Shown here: positions 26,934 through 34,504 of the stretch, in pieces
Position numbering within the stretch: the stretch's first letter is position 1
How the letters are laid out: each line of letters opens with the position of its first letter
Assembly (NCBI GenBank): GCA_017428285.1
Contig: JAFRRE010000141.1
Span: 1-64,000, forward strand
DNA length: 64,000 bases
Origin: Bacteroidales bacterium
GTDB lineage: Bacteria > Bacteroidota > Bacteroidia > Bacteroidales > F082
Direction of reading: 5' to 3'
Made by a program: the position numbers and the translations under genes
The notes under the pieces: generated by a model
The model's database searches: none
Told to the model about the DNA's origin: nothing
The model's input: only the letters and a program-made list of their open reading frames with translations

Positions 26934-27848
26934 TCAAACATGCTCAAGTGTGTTCGCGTTCACTTCCTCTTTCATTTCATCAATAACTTTCAAAAGATAT
27001 TGACCATATTGGTTCTTCAGCATAGGCTGAGCCAGTTCACGCATTTTCTCCTCGGTAATCCAACCGTTGCGATAGGCGATACCTTCGAGACAAGCTATCT
27101 TCAAACCTTGACGCTTTTCTATAACCTCCACGAATGTCGAGGCCTCAGCAAGCGAGTCATGCGTGCCTGTGTCGAGCCAGGCAAAGCCTCTTCCGAACAC
27201 TTGCACCTTCAGCTCTCCGTCCTTCAAGAACTCCTGGTTCACCGTGGTGATTTCCAATTCACCACGAGCACTTGGCTTGATGGTCTTGGCCACATCGACA
27301 ACCTTATTGGGATAGAAATACAGACCCACCACGGCATAATTGCTCTTGGGTTCTTTTGGTTTTTCCTCAATACTGAGGCAGTTGCCTTGTTTGTCAAATT
27401 CGGCAACACCATAGCGTTCGGGGTCGGAAACCCAATAGCCAAATACCGTAGCTTTCTTATTTTCTTCGGCATCCTTTACGGCATTGCGTAGTAGTTTTGT
27501 GAAGCCACTGCCGTAGAAGATGTTGTCGCCCAAAACCAGGCAGGCGCAGTCATCCCCAATAAACTTCTCGCCAATGATAAAGGCCTGTGCCAAACCATCG
27601 GGAGAAGGCTGCTCGGCGTACTCGAAATGCACGCCATAATCGCTACCATCACCAAGTAACCGCTTGAATCCTGGCAAATCATAAGGAGTGCTGATAATAA
27701 GAATATCACGAATACCAGCAAGCATTAATGCTGAGATGGGATAGTAAACCATTGGCTTGTCATAGATGGGTAACAATTGTTTGCTAACTCCTTTGGTAAT
27801 GGGATATAACCTTGTGCCGGAGCCTCCGGCGAGAACAATGCCTTTCAT
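26934..27848 (-). CDS. rfbA: Glucose-1-phosphate thymidylyltransferase
   Basis: 304 residues. The N-terminus [14 protein letters not shown] is the nucleotide-binding signature, followed by [14 protein letters not shown], and [19 protein letters not shown] contains the conserved sugar-binding Glu-Lys-Pro. It forms dTDP-glucose from dTTP and glucose 1-phosphate, the entry step for both deoxysugars of the operon. It comes straight after the four-helix-bundle gene and a TTTGATGTAAGATGT-type repeat. Confidence 0.97.
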   Translation of the reverse strand: MKGIVLAGGSGTRLYPITKGVSKQLLPIYDKPMVYYPISALMLAGIRDILIISTPYDLPGFKRLLGDGSDYGVHFEYAEQPSPDGLAQAFIIGEKFIGDDCACLVLGDNIFYGSGFTKLLRNAVKDAEENKKATVFGYWVSDPERYGVAEFDKQGNCLSIEEKPKEPKSNYAVVGLYFYPNKVVDVAKTIKPSARGELEITTVNQEFLKDGELKVQVFGRGFAWLDTGTHDSLAEASTFVEVIEKRQGLKIACLEGIAYRNGWITEEKMRELAQPMLKNQYGQYLLKVIDEMKEEVNANTLEHV

Positions 27849-27852
27849 GATT

Positions 27853-27897
27853 AAAGATGTTTGATGTAAGATGTTATGAAGTAAGAAGTTTGATGTT
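27853..27897. repeat. TTTGATGTAAGATGT-family repeat, left copy
   Basis: AAGATGTTTGATGTAAGATGTT, followed by degenerate copies, lies between the rfbA start and the four-helix-bundle stop. The 15-base core recurs on the other side of that gene at 28380-28394. Confidence 0.7.
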
Positions 27898-27911
27898 TAA
27901 TTGGGGAAAGA

Positions 27912-28343
27912 TTAGTTTTTATTGTTGTTTTCTTCCAGTTTTTTACAACGATGAACAAGTATCTTAACTAATTCTTCGCAATCAGTATATAGGAATTCGT
28001 ATTGATCTTTGTCTATGTAGTTATTCCTATGAAGCAGATTTATCCAATACAAGGATTCTCTTGCCTCTTTTAATGCAATAAACGACTTGCTCCTAAAATC
28101 TGCTTTACTTATAGCGTTTATGGCTTCAGCATTATTAGCACCAATACTTGTGCCTGAACGTAAAAGCTGGTTGCTGAGATTAGCAACAGATTTTAGGTGT
28201 ATCGGTATGCGGCCACCTCCCGTTCTCTTATGCCTTTCCTCTTCTCGCCGACACTCTTGCTCCAACAAGAAATCGTTCAATTTGATAACCTTATCACCAA
28301 AGACCACACATTTTTCCTGTATTTTATCTCCTATTTCGCTCAT
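27912..28343 (-). CDS. Four-helix-bundle protein (S23/IVP family)
   Basis: 143 residues, helical and charged. SNQLLRSGTSIGANNAEA and SFIALKEARESLYWINLL are typical of the TIGR02436 four-helix-bundle family, relatives of proteins encoded in 23S rRNA intervening sequences. No enzymatic function is known. It lies at the head of the polysaccharide transcript, between the operon promoter and rfbA, and is bracketed by copies of one repeat (27853-27897 and 28378-28462). That suggests that gene and repeats arrived as a unit. Confidence 0.88.
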   Translation of the reverse strand: MSEIGDKIQEKCVVFGDKVIKLNDFLLEQECRREEERHKRTGGGRIPIHLKSVANLSNQLLRSGTSIGANNAEAINAISKADFRSKSFIALKEARESLYWINLLHRNNYIDKDQYEFLYTDCEELVKILVHRCKKLEENNNKN

Positions 28344-28377
28344 ACTTCTTCAGTAATTTTAGATTTTAGATATAATA

Positions 28378-28462
28378 GGTTTGATGTAAGATGTATAAAC
28401 TTCCATCTGTTCGAGAACCCCCACATCTTCCATCAATACATCTTCCCTCTAACCTCGACTTC
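28378..28462. repeat. TTTGATGTAAGATGT-family repeat, direct plus inverted copy
   Basis: A direct copy (TTTGATGTAAGATGT, 28380-28394) is followed by an inverted relative (CATCTTCCATCAATACATCT, about 28425-28444). Together with 27853-27897 they enclose the four-helix-bundle gene. Confidence 0.6.
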
Positions 28463-28522
28463 CTAAAGCTTCGCCCCGTCAGTCACAAATCGTGTTGACA
28501 AAGGTTTGGTTTTCACATTTTT

Positions 28523-28563
28523 ACAAGCAAACCGAATGCAAACCAATGCATCAATTTGCTTGT
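28523..28563 (-). promoter_or_regulatory. Inverted repeat at the start of the operon leader
   Basis: ACAAGCAAA and TTTGCTTGT form a perfect 9-bp inverted repeat with 23 bases between. It starts just downstream of the proposed transcription start, so it would fold in the leader RNA or act as a protein site. It is too short and lies on one side only, so it is not an invertible-promoter arm. Confidence 0.4.
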
Positions 28564-28578
28564 TTTGAATTTAGGGTA

Positions 28579-28586
28579 CAAAGATA
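28579..28586 (-). promoter_or_regulatory. -7 box of the polysaccharide operon promoter
   Basis: TATCTTTG on the minus strand matches the Bacteroidota consensus TAnnTTTG. The -33 region (AT-rich, about 28603-28612) is a weak match. It is the only good match upstream of the 28-kb gene run, giving a leader of about 230 nt before the first start codon. No UpxY-like antiterminator gene is present in the window. Confidence 0.55.
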
Positions 28587-28893
28587 AAGGTTTTTCTTCT
28601 AAATAACACCATTTTATTTAAGATAATGAGGTATTATATCGAATTTCCCCGAAGAGGGGACAAAAAACAAGCAGACTCGGTTGGGCCGAATCCGCATGTT
28701 GGATGTATGTCTTCCCTTGTTTGCAAAGGATATCTCTTGCTTCTGCTATCTTTCTCTGAGTGACGCAAAACTACCCAATGATGGGCTGGCATGACCTTTT
28801 TTCGGGTTTTTCGTGTCTTTCGATGTTCTATGAGAACAGCTACTTTTCATAATAGCCTCTGTTGCTAAACTTCGACCCATGGATAATCCTATC

Positions 28894-28974
28894 CTAACCA
28901 ATGATAATGTCGGCTTGGTCGGCAATGGTCTTGATAAACCCGACATAGCCAGTGCATGCTACTACAATGTTCAT
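28894..28974 (-). pseudogene. Remnant of UDP-glucose 6-dehydrogenase N-terminus
   Basis: A 26-codon ORF reads MNIVVACTGYVGF and then KTIADQADIIIG before TAG. The first part matches the Rossmann start (MNIVVAGTGYVGL) of UDP-glucose/GDP-mannose dehydrogenases, and the second resembles a later segment of the same family, as if the middle was deleted. Far too short to function. Confidence 0.4.
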
Positions 28975-28977
28975 GGG

Positions 28978-29040
28978 TGTAGTTTAGAGTTGAGGGTGTA
29001 GAGGCAGTTGTGAGTTTAGAGTTGTAAGTTGAGAGTAGAT
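28978..29040. repeat. GAGTTTAGAG-type repeat, copy 1
   Basis: A G+T+A-only tract built from GTTTAGAGTTGAG and GAGGCAGTTGTGAG words. Related tracts occur at 34543-34610 and 36399-36481. Confidence 0.7.
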
Positions 29041-29236
29041 TCTTTTAACGGCATCGCCTTGTCAGTCACAGATTGTGGTGGCAAGGGGGTAGAGCCCAAG
29101 AGCCACAGAGATTTTTTTAGATTTATATATGATTTAATGATAAATTTACCTGGATCATCAAACTTATGTCCATTGCCTCTCTCACATAGCTTCACCCCTA
29201 TAAAGAACATAAGTTCGAGGCCCAGTGAACATAGGT

Positions 29237-30262
29237 TCATTTTTTCGGCTGTTCAGCGTCGGAGTTTAAGGTTTCATCGTCGGCAACATCGTTTTTGGCA
29301 TCTTCCTTATCATCATCCTCTGGGTGGGTCTCCTTTTTTTCTTTCTTCTCTATGTCCTCTTTTTTCTCTTCCTCCTTCTGGTTTTCTTTCTCCTTTTCGG
29401 ACTGGTTCTTCTTTTTCTTGGCTTCCATGTCAGCTCTGGCTTTCTTGGCCTCTTCTATCATCTTCTTTATCTCGGGCGAAAGCTCAACCAAAGAAGGCTC
29501 TGTTTGTTCTATGGCCTTGACCAACTCAGGTATTTTTGAAGCAACTTCATTCAACACATATTTGGGATTATTGTTAAACTGATTTACTGTAGAAAAAATA
29601 TTGTAAACATTTACAGTGTTTATTTTGATGTAGGTATTGCCATCCTTAGTTGAGGAGGCATAGTCAAAATCCATGACTATAGTATGGCCATCTTCGGTGG
29701 TCACGACACGCCTTTCACCCGTGTTGGAGCTCGCACTGGTGGTCACCTTGCCCGAAGCGGTGATATTATAGTCGATCGGGGTTTTACTGATGACATCCAA
29801 TATGTCGTGGTCGCTCACTTTGCCGAAGGGCAACTGACGCCTTGCCTCCATAAACGCATGGGCGGCCACCAACAAGCCCAGCGTTCGTATGCTTTCAGGC
29901 TTGTCGGCAATCTCCAAGAGATTGATGCCATAGGTGTCTATCACAGCCCTGCTGCTTGCCTTTACGGCTTTTCTGACAATGAAATTCACAGGTGCGGGAG
30001 TGCCGCCAACCACAAGCTTTCTAACACGTAATCTGGAGTAGGTTTTCGCGTTCTTCCTGGTCACAGAAGCCGAAAAGAGGGATGGGTAGTGTTTGCGCCT
30101 GCCTACAATCTGGTTGATTCTCTCCTTCAGCCTTTCAGATGGAGGGACGGGTATCTCATGCTTCGGAAAGGACCCCAATCCGACTTTTGGTGGGGTCAAC
30201 GATGTCTTTATCTCCAGTTTCTGTGGCGGCCTGTGTCTGGGTCGGTCTAGTCTTCTTCCCAT
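29237..30262 (-). CDS. Unknown protein with long charged C-terminal tail
   Basis: 341 residues, not recognised. The first 60 residues are basic and proline-rich. Residues about 75-240 look globular (VRKAVKASSRAVIDTYGINLLE, NTVNVYNIFSTVNQF). From about 265 the chain is an extreme Lys/Glu-rich coiled or disordered tail (KKARADMEAKKKK, then alternating K and E) that ends in an acidic stretch. No signal peptide. It lies 27 bp after the 179-residue gene upstream in the same direction, so they form an operon, divergent from the HU-like cassette. Confidence 0.7.
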   Translation of the reverse strand: MGRRLDRPRHRPPQKLEIKTSLTPPKVGLGSFPKHEIPVPPSERLKERINQIVGRRKHYPSLFSASVTRKNAKTYSRLRVRKLVVGGTPAPVNFIVRKAVKASSRAVIDTYGINLLEIADKPESIRTLGLLVAAHAFMEARRQLPFGKVSDHDILDVISKTPIDYNITASGKVTTSASSNTGERRVVTTEDGHTIVMDFDYASSTKDGNTYIKINTVNVYNIFSTVNQFNNNPKYVLNEVASKIPELVKAIEQTEPSLVELSPEIKKMIEEAKKARADMEAKKKKNQSEKEKENQKEEEKKEDIEKKEKKETHPEDDDKEDAKNDVADDETLNSDAEQPKK

Positions 30263-30289
30263 AATCTTATAATGACAAGATCGAGGATT

Positions 30290-30829
30290 CTATTTGCTTT
30301 GGTAATTCTTTTTCTTCAGCAGCCGGTCAATGGCTTCGCGTGTGGCCTTTTGTGGGTTGCATCCCAATTCTATTCGATTTGAGTTTTGGCAACCGTCTTC
30401 GAAAACTTGAGCTATCTGCGTTGCATTGAACTTCCCGAACACGGACAAGCCATCTTTTTCGTTGCCGATATAATGGATGAGGTGCATCAACTCATAACGG
30501 TTGAAGGAGGGGCCTTGCTGTCGGCCCTGGTCATAGATGACGGCATCCACTTCAGGGAGGTCAAGGATGTCGGACCATAAGCGACGGTAATACTTTTTCC
30601 AGGACGACTTGACGAATTTTTCGGTTTTTACAACGTAGTCGAGGATGGCTTCGCGGAGGGCCTGCTTGTCCATTTCAACTTTGGCGGCCTTGGTGGCCTT
30701 GTCAGTCACCGGATTAGTAAGGTTGTTTATCACGATGGTGGCCGCAGGGTTGATCTGTCCTACCGACTCGATATGGAACTCCTGAAAGAAGGTTTCATGG
30801 TTGAACTTACTATCGTTGTCGTTATCCAT
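30290..30829 (-). CDS. Unknown protein upstream of the Lys/Glu-tailed gene
   Basis: 179 residues, not recognised. Acidic start, then ATIVINNLTNP, a helical basic stretch (KATKAAKVEMDKQALREAIL) and a second half with RYELMHLIHYIGNEKDG and FGKFNATQIAQVFEDG that looks like a small alpha-helical domain; the last piece resembles the DUF4248/RteC-type C-terminus in pattern only. It is divergent from the HU-like gene with a 284-bp gap. Confidence 0.65.
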   Translation of the reverse strand: MDNDNDSKFNHETFFQEFHIESVGQINPAATIVINNLTNPVTDKATKAAKVEMDKQALREAILDYVVKTEKFVKSSWKKYYRRLWSDILDLPEVDAVIYDQGRQQGPSFNRYELMHLIHYIGNEKDGLSVFGKFNATQIAQVFEDGCQNSNRIELGCNPQKATREAIDRLLKKKNYQSK

Positions 30830-30928
30830 AACTATCTTTTTTGGGGTGTAACTTGTTGATATATAAAATATGTATTGTAAGAAAGTTTTTGTAAACCTAA
30901 CTTTTTACCATCAGCTTTTTCAGCACCT

Positions 30929-30936
30929 TAGTTTTG
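30929..30936 (+). promoter_or_regulatory. -7 box upstream of the HU-like cassette
   Basis: TAGTTTTG fits TAnnTTTG. A T-run at 30902-30906 lies about 22 bp upstream as a possible -33 element. This would give a leader of about 170 nt before the HU-like start. A 38-codon ORF in the leader (30946-31062) has no clear support and was not called. Confidence 0.4.
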
Positions 30937-31113
30937 CAATCGAAATGAGTCAGAAAAAGATTCAAACGTTCTTTGACATATTGAAAAACAGGATGCGACG
31001 CGATCCTCTCTGTGAGGTATTCTCTTTCATCATTTGGAAAGCCTTACTGGCTTCCACCTGACGTATGCTACACCTTTCTATAAAAACAATGAATATCTAA
31101 AAACATTAAAACC

Positions 31114-31653
31114 ATGATCGACTACAGTGTTTATATGCAGCCCAATCCCTTGGATGAGACTGCCGCGCCCAAGGCCTATGCCAAGGCGCAGATGAGAGAG
31201 CTGATGACTTTCAACAAATTTGTTAACCACATTGCCTCGCACAACGGTGTGTTCAGCCGCGGCACGGTGAAGGGTGTCATCTCCGACACCTGCTCCTGCG
31301 TGGTGGAACAGCTGCTTGAAGGCAAAAAGGTGCAACTCGGCGAACTCGGCTACTTCTGGATCTCGCTGGCCAGCAGCGGTGCCGAAACCATGGAAGACTT
31401 CACCGCCGCCAACATCAAGGCGGTCAACATCGTCTTCACTCCTGGTGAGGACTTCGAGAACCTCATTGGCAAGGCACACTTCAACGCCGTCTCGAGCCGC
31501 TCGGCACAGAGCGCCACGCTGAAGGCCGAAAAGACCGGAGCCAACACCGTCAACCTCGAGCCTTCGCGCTCCGCCACCCGCTCCTTCAGCAAGAAGGACG
31601 AGACGGCCAATGCTGTTGACAACGCCCGCAACGATGTCAACGAAAACGCTTAA
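31114..31653 (+). CDS. HU-like DNA-binding protein with extended tail
   Basis: 179 residues. The first ~125 residues have the Bacteroidota HU-like (HU-HIG) pattern: YSVYMQPNP at the start, FNKFVNHIASHNGVFSRGTV, and KKVQLGELGYFWISLAS, the conserved beta-arm region. A low-complexity Ala/Ser/Asp tail follows. It begins a three-gene plus-strand cassette with a smalltalk peptide and an amidase, a grouping often seen next to Bacteroidales capsule loci. Role: nucleoid-type DNA binding, possibly regulation of neighbouring genes (inference). Confidence 0.88.
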   Translation: MIDYSVYMQPNPLDETAAPKAYAKAQMRELMTFNKFVNHIASHNGVFSRGTVKGVISDTCSCVVEQLLEGKKVQLGELGYFWISLASSGAETMEDFTAANIKAVNIVFTPGEDFENLIGKAHFNAVSSRSAQSATLKAEKTGANTVNLEPSRSATRSFSKKDETANAVDNARNDVNENA

Positions 31654-31684
31654 TCCTATCCATTAACATTCAAATTCAATTATC

Positions 31685-31858
31685 ATGAAAAAGATCTTCA
31701 AAAAGCTCGCGTCAAAGTCTTCGAATGCGACGCCTGACCCAGTTCAGGACTCTCCCAAGAAGGCACTCTTGAAGTTCATCCTCCAGACCATCATCAACAT
31801 TTTGGCGGCTATCCTTACCGCCCTCGGTGCTTCGAGCTGCGTGACCCATCTCTTTTAA
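31685..31858 (+). CDS. Smalltalk protein
   Basis: 57 residues, below the usual gene-calling length. MKKIFKKLASKS at the start, then one hydrophobic segment FILQTIINILAAILTALGASSC with a Cys and CVTHLF at the end. The last 35 residues match the Bacteroidota smalltalk family (small membrane peptide found between HU-like and amidase genes). The N-terminal 20 residues are a longer basic extension than usual. Start 31 bp after the HU-like stop, stop 11 bp before the amidase start. Function unknown. Confidence 0.82.
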   Translation: MKKIFKKLASKSSNATPDPVQDSPKKALLKFILQTIINILAAILTALGASSCVTHLF

Positions 31859-31869
31859 ACTCCGATGCC

Positions 31870-32286
31870 ATGCGAAAGATTACCTTGATCATCATCCATT
31901 GTTCGGCGGTGCGGCCGTGGCAGAAGAGCGGCGTGGCCGAAATCGACCGCTGGCATCGCGCTCGTGGCTGGAAGTCGTGCGGCTACCACTTTGTGGTACT
32001 TCGCGACGGCACCGTCGAAGAGGGGCGCCTGATAGCGGAGGTGGGGGCGCACTGTCTCAACCACAATCGCCACAGCATCGGCGTCTGCTACGAAGGCGGC
32101 TTGGATGCCGAAGGGCGTCCTGCCGACACCCGCACCGAGGCCCAGAAGCGCGCCTTGCGCGTGTTGCTTGAACGTCTGCACGCCCAGTTTCCCAACGCCT
32201 TGATTGTGGGCCACAACGTGTTCAACCACACGAAGGCCTGTCCTTGCTTCAACACGTTCGAGGAATATGCTGACCTGCAGCCGTAG
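31870..32286 (+). CDS. N-acetylmuramoyl-L-alanine amidase (T7-lysozyme type)
   Basis: 138 residues, amidase_2 fold without signal peptide. Likely zinc ligands are His10 (IIIHCSA), His115 (VGHNVF) and Cys124 (KACPCF), and the middle contains GYHFVVLRDGTVEEGR and the SIGVCYEGG strand. It cleaves the amide between MurNAc and L-Ala if it reaches peptidoglycan, as a phage-derived or domesticated lysozyme would. Third gene of the cassette. Without a signal peptide its export route is unknown. Confidence 0.92.
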   Translation: MRKITLIIIHCSAVRPWQKSGVAEIDRWHRARGWKSCGYHFVVLRDGTVEEGRLIAEVGAHCLNHNRHSIGVCYEGGLDAEGRPADTRTEAQKRALRVLLERLHAQFPNALIVGHNVFNHTKACPCFNTFEEYADLQP

Positions 32287-32597
32287 TTCTTCTTAACCTC
32301 CTTTGAGGGTTCGTGTCGCTCTTGTTTTGTGTCTTTTGTGTTTTTCGATGTTTAAATCTACAACGCTACCGAACTCAAATAGTTCAAGAACTCTTTCACA
32401 TCCTTGAAAGATATTTCCTGCGTTTGCAAGGGAATCACTTTGGCGCGCGCCTGGGTGTGATTCACAGCATCCAGCATGATCTTAATATCCTCGGGTAAAT
32501 CTCACATTGATATGTTCCTTGATTACAACCATCGTTTATGTTCTATTTGTTCCTAAATGGTTGGGGTGAATAATTCAAATTTCAATGTTCCCTTCTG
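32287..32597. other. Intergenic with antitoxin-like remnant
   Basis: Holds the frameshifted remnant (32358-32532) and otherwise AT-rich sequence between the amidase stop and the TOPRIM stop. Nothing else was recognised. Confidence 0.5.
32358..32532 (-). pseudogene. Frameshifted small antitoxin-like gene remnant
   Basis: Two overlapping frames join if one base is removed near 32500. The first gives MVVIKEHINV from ATG 32532, and the second gives LPEDIKIMLDAV ... FLNYLSSVAL ending in TAG at 32358. The rebuilt product is about 57 residues, the size of an antitoxin. A second fragment ending NELSSMTL lies at about 36322-36370. Both look like decayed members of one family. The first lies immediately downstream of the TOPRIM gene. 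Confidence 0.45.
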
Positions 32598-33347
32598 TCA
32601 TTTCAAATACTCATACACAAATATCGGGAAAGAATTCAGGATAGAGACGCTCTCCGACGGCTCAACGAACTGCTCACGCTGCGCCTTAAAGATGCGCTCC
32701 TGCGCTATCACATCCTTGGATAATGGCATGGTCTTGCGAACTCCGTTGCAAAGCAGGTTAGCCTTATACACATGCTGTAACTTTAGTAGATCCCAGTTAC
32801 TCATCACTTCCTCGTCCGGCACATTGTTCTTATTGCCAATTAGCAGGAACGAGGAGTCGGGATAGTGGGAGAACTTGGCAGCCAGTTCCTTGAAATGGCG
32901 ACAATCCTCACGGCTCACCACATAATCGTCAAACCGCTCGTCGGGCAGTTGCACGGTATAGATGATTGACTCTACCATAGGATAGTTGATGTATAGCTTG
33001 CCGTTTTCGGTCTCCTCGTTGAAGTATTGCAGCATTTCCATCAGCCGACGGTTCTGTTCCTCCATCGCGATGTGGCTGTTCTGGAAGTCGTAGTCGAAAA
33101 AAAGGTAAATCTGGCTAAAGTCGGATGCCTTGTAGCCGTCAAGAGTGTCCTCGCCACGTTGCTGCAACCGCTCCCGCAACACATAGAACAACTCCCAGTC
33201 GTTCTCGCTCAAAGCTTTGTAAAGAGAATGGAAGTCGGTGTTGTAGGTGCATACCACCACCGACTCCTCGCGCCTGAAATAGATCTTGCGCAAGGACTCA
33301 AAAATGGCAGGTTCCTTTTTCTTCCCCTCAAACACGAACAATATCAT
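32598..33347 (-). CDS. TOPRIM-like nuclease (RloB/DUF4435-like), defence effector
   Basis: 249 residues. The N-terminus MILFVFEGKKKEPAIFESL has the TOPRIM glutamate (Glu7) in the same setting as RloB (EGxxTEPxxF), and FFDYDFQNS supplies the DxD pair (Asp85, Asp87). These are the metal-binding residues of OLD/TOPRIM nucleases. The middle (SREDCRHFKELAAKFSHYP) is helical. It overlaps the ATPase gene by 4 bp. By analogy with RloAB, AbiL and PARIS systems it should be the nuclease or tRNA/DNA-targeting effector of an abortive-infection pair. The exact family is not determined. Confidence 0.8.
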   Translation of the reverse strand: MILFVFEGKKKEPAIFESLRKIYFRREESVVVCTYNTDFHSLYKALSENDWELFYVLRERLQQRGEDTLDGYKASDFSQIYLFFDYDFQNSHIAMEEQNRRLMEMLQYFNEETENGKLYINYPMVESIIYTVQLPDERFDDYVVSREDCRHFKELAAKFSHYPDSSFLLIGNKNNVPDEEVMSNWDLLKLQHVYKANLLCNGVRKTMPLSKDVIAQERIFKAQREQFVEPSESVSILNSFPIFVYEYLK

Positions 33348-34450
33348 GACTCAAAACTTCCTCCACGATAGAGTTTCTCAATGTTGTTGGCCTGGCGCAG
33401 TTCCTTGTCGGTCAGGTCGCAGAGCGGCATTATCTTGTTGTTCTTAATGTAGAAGTTACAGTCAGGACGCAACAGATCGTTGGTCATCAAATAGGTATTG
33501 TGTGTGGTCACGAAGGCCTGACAAGGCATCTTGAACAGCTTCTGACACACACCATAAGAAAGCTCGAAGTGGTAGAACGCATCAAACTCATCAACAAACA
33601 CGAAACTGGCCTTGTCTAAGGTCTTCTTCATCCAGATATAGAACAACTGTAGGGAACGGGTCCCCGTGGAGGCTATATTCTGAAATACGACTTGTTCACT
33701 GCCTATCTGGCAGAACAACATGTCGGGTGATGGAGAAGGATTCACAAATTGGAATTCCTGTCCGCTGACGGTCTTCAAGAACGAAGCAAAGTCTTCAATC
33801 AGGTTCTTCTTGATAATGAACTGTTCTATCAGCGTAACCCCAGTCTCAAATCCGATGAACTCACGTTCCTCCAAGCAGCGGAACCATAGCATGTTCTCCA
33901 CAAACCGCTGCAGTTTCAGCAAATAGTGGTCCTCCGACAGTGGAAAACTGGTTATAAGGAAGTTAACGATGGAGACGTTATTGGCATTATTCTTCAAGTT
34001 GTCAATAAGCCCCTTCTCAATAGGAAACTGCTTGGCGTCAATCTCAAAGCTGGTCTTGCTCTTGAGGGCAAATACCTGACGTCCATCCACCGCCAAACGT
34101 TCTTCTATTAAGCGACCTCCTTTCACTTTGGAGTAAGAATATTCAACTGCTGTTTCACCAAACTTGAACTCGTACCAAAAACTTACAGGCTTGTTAACAG
34201 CTCCAGCATAAGCGAAGGAGTCGTAGTAGTCGCCCTTCTTCATCTTGTGCGAGATGTGGTTCACAATGTCGAACACGGCTAAACCAAGGTTTGATTTGCC
34301 CGAGCCGTTTTTGCCGTAGATGATGCCATTCTTCACCAGTCCGTCCTTGACAGCAAAGGTGTTGAAGCCATAATTGCCGGGGTTAGCCAAATTCCAAGTC
34401 AGTTTCTCGGCAAACCCACGAAAGTTTGAAACGGAAAATTTTTTCAGCAT
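33344..34450 (-). CDS. AAA ATPase of the TOPRIM defence pair (AbiLi/AriA-like)
   Basis: 368 residues from ATG 34450 (an upstream in-frame TTG at 34480 is inside the promoter, so it was rejected). FRGF after the first strand, Walker A GKNGSGKSN (46-54) and Walker B SFVFVDEFDAF with the FVTTHNTYL switch are those of AAA_15/AAA_21 ATPases. DEFDAF is a variant of the usual DEPE. In AbiL and PARIS the ATPase senses phage and releases its TOPRIM partner. Its stop overlaps the partner start, and the pair has its own promoter and a palindrome at the -33 position. Confidence 0.88.
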   Translation of the reverse strand: MLKKFSVSNFRGFAEKLTWNLANPGNYGFNTFAVKDGLVKNGIIYGKNGSGKSNLGLAVFDIVNHISHKMKKGDYYDSFAYAGAVNKPVSFWYEFKFGETAVEYSYSKVKGGRLIEERLAVDGRQVFALKSKTSFEIDAKQFPIEKGLIDNLKNNANNVSIVNFLITSFPLSEDHYLLKLQRFVENMLWFRCLEEREFIGFETGVTLIEQFIIKKNLIEDFASFLKTVSGQEFQFVNPSPSPDMLFCQIGSEQVVFQNIASTGTRSLQLFYIWMKKTLDKASFVFVDEFDAFYHFELSYGVCQKLFKMPCQAFVTTHNTYLMTNDLLRPDCNFYIKNNKIMPLCDLTDKELRQANNIEKLYRGGSFES

Positions 34451-34477
34451 AACAGCAAATTTGATTATATTTAACGG

Positions 34478-34485
34478 CAAAAATA
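34478..34485 (-). promoter_or_regulatory. -7 box of the AAA/TOPRIM pair promoter
   Basis: TATTTTTG on the minus strand matches TAnnTTTG exactly, 28 bp before the ATG at 34450. A TTTA sequence 22 bp upstream (34508-34511) is the -33 candidate and overlaps a palindrome. Confidence 0.6.
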
Positions 34486-34504
34486 CAACTTTATTTTAAT
34501 GCAT

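Larger units (their letters stand above)
28344..29236. other. Operon leader and repeat-rich intergenic region
   Basis: Contains the 5' leader of the polysaccharide operon with its promoter, a repeat next to the four-helix-bundle gene, a CGCCCCGTCAGTCACA-type imperfect palindrome (about 28470-28505), a second such copy (29050-29082), a remnant of a nucleotide-sugar dehydrogenase (28894-28974) and a GAGTTTAGAG-type repeat (28978-29040). A GC-paired hairpin (CCCCGAAGAGGGG, about 28645-28660) is also visible. No other gene is supported. Confidence 0.6.

Noticed and set aside
28523..28563. Invertible promoter for the polysaccharide operon
   Set aside because: Only a 9-bp inverted repeat downstream of the start site; no matching arm pair encloses the promoter.
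30946..31062. 38-codon ORF in the leader of the HU-like gene
   Set aside because: No homologue recognised, no clear ribosome-binding site, and its composition fits an untranslated leader.
31114..32286. Prophage remnant call for the HU-like/amidase cassette
   Set aside because: No head, tail, integrase or terminase genes nearby; the cassette is a known Bacteroidales grouping in its own right.
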